Source: Porogramme epimiltina (taxonomy: Eukaryota; Basidiomycota; Agaricomycetes; Polyporales; Polyporaceae). From it: 29,126 bases of DNA. The stretch covers positions 1 through 29,126 of the forward strand of contig FTLJ01000423.1 of NCBI GenBank assembly GCA_900155495.1, written 5' to 3'. A program made the position numbers and the translations under genes. Of the stretch, positions 21,886 to 29,126 are shown piece by piece. Numbering within the stretch: position 1 is the stretch's first letter; each line of letters opens with the position of its first letter. The notes beneath the pieces are model-generated. The model had not been told where the DNA came from, ran no database searches, and saw only the letters and a list, made by a program, of their open reading frames with translations.

Positions 21886-22852
21886 TTAGTGACAATGATC
21901 ACGAATCCCACCAATTACCATATGGGAAAGAGCTTCGCGAGCAAGCTCTTTCATTGCCCGCCGACATTCTTCCATACACGCGACCTTTGACACGATCAAG
22001 GCTCTATGTCTCCGCCAGTGCCCCCCAAATGCACCAATCCTCATTTTAGTGCCAAATCCCTGACGGCGCGTGTTTGGCATGTCCCGCAACCAACCCTCTT
22101 TACCCGCGTCTATGGAATGAAAATACAGGGTTACGTCAGTATGTAGTGCTACAGCTCTTGAAGATTGGCCCCACGTACTCCGTGGTGCGGAGCTTATGTA
22201 AGTGCACAGGAAGGCTTGCATCTGTGTGAGCCGGTGCTGGAGCTGGTCGTCTCCTGCCTTGAAGTGTAAGTAACCCTTTCGTGTTCTCCGTGGCGGCCTA
22301 AGGATCTTGCTGATGTCATCGAGAGCAGCCCTAGCCTGTTCAAGTGATGGTGGTGGCTCAAATAGAGCACGCTTCTTTTGTGTACATATGTTTTGATCGT
22401 CTCGGATGTCCCGACTGCGTGTTGACATCTGGATGGAGCATGTAGGAGGAGTTTCACAGGGCACACCTGAACTCGACGCTACAGCATTCGATGTCGAAGG
22501 TGTCAGGAGTGTGGGGAAGGAAGCCTGGTCAGACCACGTGGGTTGTGTGATCTCCGCAAAGGTGCGATGAAATCCTTCCGATATGCCTTGAACTTGTTCA
22601 TGAACCTTTGCCATGCCAGAGTGTGGCCATAGCCCTTCAACTATGGATTGTGGAAGCTATGGGCATGTCAGGACACGCTCTCATAGAGTGTTAAACTATA
22701 TTCACTGAGTTCTCCTTGCCCGATCCCTGATCTGAGGAAGGTGCCTGCCTCGGCTGCTTCTTTAACTTGGATAGACTGATCTGAAGCTTCTTCTGTGCAT
22801 TGGACCCGAGATTCTTAATGCCTATGCGAGCTTTTTTACTTTTCAGAGGCAT
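21886..22852 (-). CDS. Two-exon protein of unknown function, possibly transposon-derived
   Basis: Exons 22706-22852 and 21886-22656; 918 nt, 305 aa. The 49-bp intron starts GTGAAT and ends CCCATAG with a CTGAC branch-point-like word; both exons are in phase 0. The N-terminus is very basic (MPLKSKKARIGIKNLG, then a Lys-rich helix ending SKLKKQPRQAP). The middle has PPPSLEQARAALDDISKILR, then PPRRTRKGYLHF and a Leu/Met helix. The C-terminal part has GHWRRHRALIVSKVACMEEC and a helix MKELAREALSHM. The middle pattern reminds me of proteins encoded beside transposons in Agaricomycete genomes, but I cannot name a domain. It is convergent with VTI1, 149 bp from its stop. It may be a complete host gene or the remnant of a larger element. 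No catalytic motif is visible. Confidence 0.5.
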
Positions 22853-24800
22853 ATTGAACACGCCGTTGAGGATAGCAAGTCCCTAGCGACACCCGCTGCT
22901 GTATGTACACCTGCCCAATTATTTATTTGAATTTCGTCGAATTTTCCTCAATCTAGGCGCCTGTGGCATCTCGTCCTTGCACAAGCCTCTTCCTTGTGCT
23001 GCCTCCGTTCTCGGATAAAACTCCACATATATTCTGTAGCTATATGGTGTCCCTACAAACTATACGTACGAAATTTCGCATATGTGTGCATGTGCGGGAG
23101 GAGATGTTTTCGCGAATTTCCGCACCTGCCAAATGGATGGCAGCGTGACAATTCCAGGTCAGGTGATGTCGTCAGAAGTGCTATAGGCCAATCTTACTAG
23201 TAAAGGTGATTGGAAAAGAGACATGACTACAATATGCATCGCTCACCTTCACCTTCTCTGTATCTCTATTGACTTATACACCTTGGAAACAATTCCTATG
23301 TATGTGCGATACGATATAGAGTGTAAGCACGCAGTTTGAGCTGAGATCATGCATTGGGAAGTGAGCAGGAGTCACAGTAATTCACTTAGTGCCGCCATTC
23401 AGGCGCTTATTGGACGCCCATGTGATGCGCTACCATTGCAGCTAGCTTCGTGTAGTTTCAGCCACTGGGCACAAGTCCTTCATATATAAGTATGCTGGTA
23501 GATCTGTGAAGCAAGCAGGCTCATCAAAGGCAGCAGCAACGTCAGAGACTAGAGTTGCCGATGCCAGAGGAGGTTGTTGAAATGATTGATTACTCTCCCT
23601 CTGTGTATCTCTATATTATCCCTATGCCTACTTCAACTACGGTACCAACTACCTGAAAGCTGCACATACCTCACTACCCGTGCACGACTCACGAGGAACG
23701 TGTCCCGCACCTGAGCAAGGGCGTGCCACCCAGGTGCCCTTGGGGCGTCTAATTGGCGGCGTGGACGTGCACCAAGTCCAGCTGATAAGATAAGTTGATC
23801 CCGCCATAGCGGAGTTTCAAACCTGAGCAAAAGGCCTGGGTGAAAGTTAACGAGCTCAAGTGTCCTGGGTCCACACCTTGGTCGAACAGAGGAGTGGGGT
23901 AAAGGGTGCAGGTCCGGGGGAGAAGTCTGAAGAGGTAAGTTGAAGGAGAGATAGAACGATCACTTGGGGAGTACTATAACGGAACACTTTCCCCGGGTGT
24001 TATCGGCGTATGATAGAGGAAGGGAAATAGTGGACGAAGAGAAAACGGCACAGAAAATGACGTATGTATAACGGCATTGACTGTAGTCTCCTCATAGCCC
24101 CAGTGTGACACTCCCACCAGCCTGGATATGGCGCTTATGATGATATGCGCCGAACTCGTCGCCTCCCTTTAAGTGCTTACTAGATCTTCGCTTTCCTCGG
24201 AACAAGAACGACGGACTGGGCCCTGGCAGCGTGTTCTCAGGGTTCATCGCTCCCGCCGTGCTCTCACGCATGTCTAGCATTATGACAGCGGCAGGTGGCC
24301 CCTTTTCCGACGCCCCCTTAGACAGCGTCCACACGTCACTAGACGATCTTCTGATTCTTCTCCACTACCACCGCCCGATCAGTCGTTCCCCTTAGGTCCC
24401 GTTCATCGACTCCACGGCGTGTCTTCCCCTTAGACTGCTCAATTCTTGCTTTGCTCATGTTCTCCGTTCCCCCAATTATCGCATGTATCTCTTCATCGCG
24501 ATTCCTTCGTTTAACTGATGCGTTTTCTAACACTGATCGCTTCAATGACATCCGAGAAGCCGGCCTCTGACCTGTGCACTAGCGGAGCGCCAGGTACCTT
24601 ACCAAGTCACGCTATATGACGGCTTCCCTTCATGATCGGCATTCCCGTACATGACATGTACGACATGCCCTATTCCGACGATGCACTTATATATTGTACC
24701 GTGGCGCACGCCTTCGCAATCACTTCTTCTTTCAACCGCCGTCTTCCTGCAATTTCTCCCTCAGCATTCCCTCCAAGGTTCCGCATACCACCAGGACAGT
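22853..24800. other. AT-rich gene-poor region
   Basis: About 1.95 kb with many stops in all frames and clearly higher AT content than its neighbours. It must contain the promoter of the minus-strand 305-aa gene (left end) and of DUF6535 gene B (right end). Two adjacent minus-strand open frames at 24092-24334 and 24339-24551 have charged translations but no recognised domain; I could not join them by a convincing intron. A small GC-richer patch lies at about 23690-23830. A 17-bp inverted repeat is at 24646-24662. No terminal repeats or transposase signature are seen. Confidence 0.45.
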
Positions 24801-27800
24801 ATGGACGCGGACATGTCCGCAGCAACGCCAGTGAGTAAGAATACTAGCTGCGTCTCTTTACAAGACCCCTTAACTTTGCCACGCGCTACAGGAGATATCC
24901 TCAAACTCTAGAACGTCCGGCGCCTCATCTAAGAAGGCACGTATGCGCACCGATGTTGCCTCTTTTCACGAATCCCCCAGATTTTACTGACAACGGGTGC
25001 ATACATCATAGTCCAAAAAACGTTCGAATGGCTCCCTTCGCAGTCAAAAAGCCTCTCCAGAATCAGAGAAATCTGGTCCTTCATATGTCAACGGTGAGGG
25101 TCAATCACCGCTGAACCTTGCAGCAGGCAAAGAGGAAACACCTGAGCAGGTGAGCAGCTCCCAATGCCATTGTAGAGGTTTGAGAGCACATTATGACGCT
25201 GGTTGAAGGTTCTGCAGACTGCTGTACCTGTAGCGAATAACGCAGCTGCTTCGCTTAACCAAGTCCCCACTACCCCCGATGGTAGCAATGTATCTGACGT
25301 ATGTTACAGTAGACCTAATTGCTCTGTTGGCTTTGACCTAACATTCTCAGCAGGGTCGTCGGGGCTCGCCTGCCCCAACAGTGGATAGAGGATCGTTTCA
25401 ACTGAACAGGGAGCCCAGCTTAATCAGGCCTGAAAAGCGTCAGAATGCAGTGCGTGCGGGTGCATATACTACCTGGGAAGATACATGTTGATCTCCTCTT
25501 GCGTTAATCTATGCAGCAGCCTGAGGGAAGACGCCGGCAGATAATTGAGTCCTCGAGTAGTGACCTATCTGTGAGTGCGTGGTATAATATGATGATTGAG
25601 AAAACATTTTGGAGACAGTATACTGAAGATGTGTCCTGCAGAGCACGATACCAGAAGGACGCGCAGTGCAATTATCAGACATTTTTGAAGTCAGTATCAG
25701 TCCAAGTCGCGCTATTCCATACTCTCGCTTACTTGACGCCACGAAGCTCGCGATGGGAGATTACACAGAAAAGGAGAAGGCAGAAGCATGGCCCAAGATA
25801 ACGAAGGTGGTCGAACAATACAGCGAGGAGATGATTGAACAGTGGAACAAGGAGATAGATGGTCTCCTTACCTTTGTACGCTCCTTTCTCAACTAGACAA
25901 GTCGCTGCCTCAGGTGCTCATTAACATATGCCACGACAGGCGGGTCTTTTCTCGGCAATCCTCACCGCTTTCAACGTCCAATCCTACCCCCTCCTCCAGC
26001 TCTCTCCGGCCGATCAGACGAATGCTGTACTTGCAAGCATCTCAGCTCAGCTAGAGAGTTTCCGGCTCAATCCGTCGTTCATCAATTCGACCCAGCCCGC
26101 CTTCAATCTTTCGTCTCCGCCGCAGCCGTTCAAAGCGCCCATCTACGCAATCTGGCTCAATGCCCTCTGGTTCACGAGTCTCGTGTTCAGCCTCGCATCG
26201 GCAATGATCGGGATCATCGTGAAGCAATGGCTCAAGGAATACAGCACCAATCTCTATGGCAACTCGCGAGACATTGCACGCCGGAGACAGTACCGGTATA
26301 ACAATTTGGAGAAGTGGCGTGTCGGGATGATCGTCGCCATTATTCCTGTGCTCCTCCTCGTCGCTGCCATGCTCTTCCTCGCCGGGCTCCTCGTCCTCCT
26401 CTACAATCTCCACGATACCGTTGCCCAAGTGGTATCTGTGTTCGTTGGACTCATCCTTTTCTTTGTCACGGTGACAACCGCACTTCCGGCGGTATCTCGG
26501 TCGTGCTGCTACTACTCTCCACAAGCGCATGCATTCTTCAGTCTAAGGAACGGCACGACAAGTCTTATAAGCGCATCGCTGTCTCTAGTCTCTAGTATGC
26601 TTGTCACCATGAAACGTTATCTCGTCGCATGGATTATAGACCATTCCAACTCCTTGAATGCTTATGGGGATGTCCACGAAGAGATGCGTAGAAGGTTTAC
26701 CGGGTGGATGCCAATCCTAGTCTGGCGTAGTGGCGAAGTATCTTCCCAGTCAGAAGCTGCAGATCTTGACATCAACATCCTCCTCACTGCTTACTCCGCT
26801 ACCCTCGACGCAGCCACCATCGACAACTCCATCGCCGCTTGCGTTTATGATGGGGCAAATCGTCTATTCTGGATCAATTACATCTCCAAGCTGAAGCACA
26901 TTGCCGCCGAACGGTCTGGCTCATGGGAGGGCTTACCTGTACCTGTTCATGAGCTCTTCATGAAGGCTATCAGATATATGGTACAGCAGTCGGGAAGAGC
27001 GGGCGACAACCTCCAGGGAAGAACTCTCACAGATACGGCATTGCGAAAAGATGAACCAGGATTGGAGCAGGGTGATATCGACGTGACCACATTTCTAGAC
27101 ACCATGTTTCACTGGAGTGACCCTGCGCCCCTCTTCGAGGAGGATTTGGACAGTTTCCAGATCCGCGTATATGCGCTGGTATCGATGTGTTGCGAAATGA
27201 ATTGCGAAAATGCGAATGAAGCGTGGAAGATTATCCAAGACTCATGTGGCCCCGGCGGGAAAGGATGGGACCTCGCCACCTGCAAGACTGGTATGTAATG
27301 CCTGTTCCTTGACTTCGTACATACTGACTCACTGAATTTGCGTGGTAGTTGCTGCGGCCGTTGCATGGAAGCTACACTCGCTGATCAAGAACCCCCGTCT
27401 CGGCTCGCCCCATCAACAACGACACGTCGAATGGGAGTTGGACAATGTGATCTTGCCCCCTCTGCGTATCATCGGGCAGCTGCTAGGGAATTGCGCTGCT
27501 TCAAACGCGCTCGCGGGTATCGAGCTAGTCGTCGCGGATGGCCTGGACTCCGTGCAGAAGTTGCTGCTGGGAATGGACTGGAGTAGTCCTGAGAGGAACC
27601 TGTGGAAAGAGGGGCTTTCTCTCTGGAGAATCCTCGAGGAGATCGTGCGGATGCACGGCAACGAGTCCACCCAGGATCTGACCACCACGTGGCGTCTGGT
27701 CGATGCTTTACGAAAGACCCGTGAGGCTGGTATGTGCATCGTGCATTCTGTATGCTCTTTCTTTGTCTCTTACTTTACGCACAGTCTTGCAGGCCAACGC

Positions 27801-28275
27801 AAACAGCTTGCGTGCCTCCGTCGGGAATCCCCGTCTCGGCTCCCGTCGTCTGGATCGACACGTCCAATGGGAGCTGGACAATGTGGTCCTGCCCCCTCTG
27901 CGCATCACTGGGAAGCTGTTAAAGGATTACGCAGGTTCAAACGCCCCAGGGCGTATCAAGCCATTGGTTGCGGATGTATTGGGTTCCGTGCAGACCTTCC
28001 TGCTGGGAATGGATTGGAAAGGTCCCGAGAGGGAACTGCGGCGGGAGAGCTCTTCTTTCGAGAGAATTCTCAAGGAGATCATGCGGATTCGCGGCAACGA
28101 GCACACTAGGGACCTGATAACCCTTACCTTGGTCGACAACCTGATGGGCACGTTCTCGCGCCTCATTGGCGAGGATGACTGGGAGCACACTACGCCGACA
28201 GATTCCTATGAGCAGGAGTGCAGGGTAATGCTCGTCAAACTGCGCTCTGCGGTAGGGACAACGAGCTCGTATTGA
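24801..28275 (+). CDS. DUF6535-family multi-pass membrane protein with duplicated C-terminal domain (gene B)
   Basis: Ten-exon model: 24801-24830, 24892-24936, 25012-25149, 25218-25298, 25351-25449, 25517-25570, 25642-25875, 25940-27290, 27349-27729, 27785-28275; 2,904 nt, about 967 aa. Exons 3-10 are firm because each junction is GT-AG and in frame; exons 1-2 are tentative. Residues 1 to about 150 are Ser/Pro/Lys-rich and probably disordered, much longer than in gene A. The DUF6535 core starts at about 215 (WNKEIDGLLTFAGLFSAIL), with membrane segments at about 296-322, 355-382 and 387-410 and the same basic loop as gene A (NSRDIARRRQYR). Exons 9 and 10 encode two related soluble domains, both with HVxWELDNVxLPPLR and LLLGMDW/FLLGMDW. 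Only the second has the LIGEDDWEH ending shared with gene A. Function is unknown. Confidence 0.85.
27389..28118 (+). repeat. Direct exon repeat within DUF6535 gene B
   Basis: Exon 9 (from about 27389 to 27680) and exon 10 (from about 27826 to 28118) are homologous in DNA and protein. Blocks such as ccccgtctcggctc and acaatgtg.tc.tgccccctctgcg recur in the same order, and both copies carry a Gly-Met-Asp-Trp motif and a GGCAACGAG block. The introns preceding the two exons are both phase 1, and exon 9 is 381 nt, a multiple of three, so it could be duplicated without breaking the frame. Confidence 0.85.
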
Positions 28276-28589
28276 GCACACCATAAGGTGCCGGACATGG
28301 GCTTGTTGGGACGCCTTCGGCAGGTACGTTGAGTTCCTGTTCAATTTACTAATCCGAGCTCACATCGGCCATCCTGTCAGCACATCTCTATGTGCACGTC
28401 CGTGAGGATATCCCAACATCGCTTAGACCCCTTGTGTCTTTTCCTACCTATGTTTTAACACTTGTCATCGTCAACGGTGGACCGTCTCCTCATGCACCCT
28501 CTTCACTCTCCCAGCTTGTTGGGAATAGTCACAATGCCACGTTCCGATTCTCTAAGAATCGGTCTCTATGTTCCGACTTGAATGCGTAA

Positions 28590-28621
28590 CACGTGCTGGC
28601 CTTCTCCCGGCAATTGCCGAC
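28590..28621 (+). repeat. 32-bp E-box/CGG-N6-CCG element, copy 1
   Basis: Starts with the E-box CACGTG; 12 bases later comes the perfect 12-bp palindrome CGGCAATTGCCG (28608-28619). Differs from copy 2 at three positions: two central palindrome bases and one spacer base. Confidence 0.9.
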
Positions 28622-28655
28622 GCACGGACCAACACTCAGAGCGCGAAAAGCCTAT

Positions 28656-28687
28656 CACGTGCTGGCCTTATCCCGGCATATGCCGAC
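28656..28687 (+). repeat. 32-bp E-box/CGG-N6-CCG element, copy 2
   Basis: E-box CACGTG, the same spacer with one change, then the palindrome CGGCATATGCCG (28674-28685). Begins 66 bp after copy 1. The preceding GCGAAAAGC block resembles TCGAAAAGC before copy 3, so the repeat unit extends to the left in copies 2 and 3. Confidence 0.9.
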
Positions 28688-28736
28688 TCACCTACCTAGT
28701 ACCGACCTTCAAAGTTCAAAGTGTCGAAAAGCTGCT

Positions 28737-28768
28737 CACGTGCTGCCCTTCTCCCGGCATATGCCGAC
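28737..28768 (+). repeat. 32-bp E-box/CGG-N6-CCG element, copy 3
   Basis: E-box CACGTG then the palindrome CGGCATATGCCG (28755-28766), identical to copy 2 in the palindrome. Begins 81 bp after copy 2 and ends 73 bp before the ATG of the terminal gene. Confidence 0.9.
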
Positions 28769-28841
28769 CCTCCATCCGAACTTCAAAAAGTCGAAGTGTC
28801 TTCGCAACGCCCAACACAGGCTATTTCTAGATACTGTGACG

Positions 28842-29126
28842 ATGCCCGCCGACGCTGCTCCCCACACCAATGGCTCGCCCCCCGCTCCCGTCTCTGCTGT
28901 CCCAGCCCGTCAAATGCCTCACCAAGAGTCCGAAGCCGTCAAGAATGAGCTCGCACTCATGAGGTGACACGCAGGGAAGGCCGAACCACTCCTCGCCACA
29001 TTCCAGTCCTCTGCCCAGTCACCCCCCACCGCGTCCCCCTGAGATCCTTTCAGGGCTCCTCTTCCAAGCTCGACCTCTCCGGGACAGCCCGCAAGCGCAT
29101 CCTCGATTCCGACAGCTGCGCGGAAC
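28842..29126 (+). CDS. Unrecognised gene, 5' part only (cut by window end)
   Basis: Exon 1 from the ATG at 28842 (after TGTGACG) to 28963 encodes about 40 residues, Ala/Pro-rich then charged (ending ESEAVKNELALM). A GTGACA donor follows, and a likely acceptor at 29053 (cctttcag). In the phase set by this donor the second exon reads RAPLPSSTSPGQPAS, low complexity. Another frame of the same exon reads SSSKLDLSGTARKRILDSDS, which looks more like folded protein and would need a different donor. I do not recognise the product in either frame. The gene continues beyond the window. Confidence 0.35.

Larger units (their letters stand above)
28276..28841. promoter_or_regulatory. Upstream region of the terminal gene
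   Basis: About 565 bp between the end of DUF6535 gene B and the next plausible start. It holds an 8-bp-arm hairpin (28544-28562) and three copies of a 32-bp element (28590-28768). Short open frames running through the repeats are not credible genes. Confidence 0.55.

Noticed and set aside
24092..24551. Two adjacent minus-strand open frames (80 and 70 codons) that might form one gene
   Set aside because: They are in different frames; I found no donor and acceptor that join them in phase, and neither has a recognised domain. A small gene remains possible.
28582..28967. Open frames running through the 32-bp repeats (such as 28593-28967)
   Set aside because: Their upstream part is just translated repeat; only the portion from the ATG at 28842 is a plausible exon.

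Overview
The window is nuclear DNA of a filamentous basidiomycete, most likely an Agaricomycete of the mushroom or polypore type. Evidence: genes with many short (about 42-70 bp) GT-AG introns, a GC-AG intron with a classic donor, two members of the DUF6535 membrane-protein family (known to me only from Agaricomycetes), and fungal versions of Vti1, MnSOD, prefoldin 6, mitochondrial uS17 and a Vezatin/Inp2-type myosin-binding protein. I ran no searches; all names come from reading the translations.

Layout. Positions 1-57 are not genomic: they match an Illumina Nextera P7 adapter with an 8-base index, all mismatches being changes to G. From there to about 8,090 is a very GC- and CpG-rich stretch with no gene I can support, C-rich on the left and G-rich on the right, with a two-N gap at 3520-3521. 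8,091-9,393 has ordinary composition and no convincing gene. From 9,394 the window is gene-dense: a small GNAT-like acetyltransferase (-) diverges from a 1,023-aa Vezatin/Inp2-like protein (+); DUF6535 gene A (-, six exons, 699 aa); SOD2 (-) divergent from mrps17 (+); YKE2/PFD6 (-) divergent from VTI1 (+); and a two-exon 305-aa gene of unknown function (-). About 22,853-24,800 is a relatively AT-rich gene-poor stretch. DUF6535 gene B (+, ten exons in my model, about 967 aa) follows. At the right edge is the start of an unrecognised gene (+), preceded by three copies of a 32-bp element.

Functionally the middle block is housekeeping: SOD2 and uS17m act in mitochondria, prefoldin 6 in cytosolic tubulin/actin folding, Vti1 in Golgi-endosome-vacuole fusion, and the Vezatin/Inp2-like protein probably in myosin-dependent organelle transport. 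Nothing suggests a shared pathway; the common feature is head-to-head gene pairs. The two DUF6535 paralogues, in opposite orientation and about 8 kb apart, are the accessory part. Gene B carries an in-frame duplication of its C-terminal exon that gene A lacks.

The best leads are the three E-box plus CGG-N6-CCG elements with a compensated central change (28,590-28,768), the phase-symmetric exon duplication in DUF6535 gene B, and the GC-AG intron in prefoldin 6. The adapter at the contig end is an assembly fault that should be corrected. I do not see a clear new multi-gene system.
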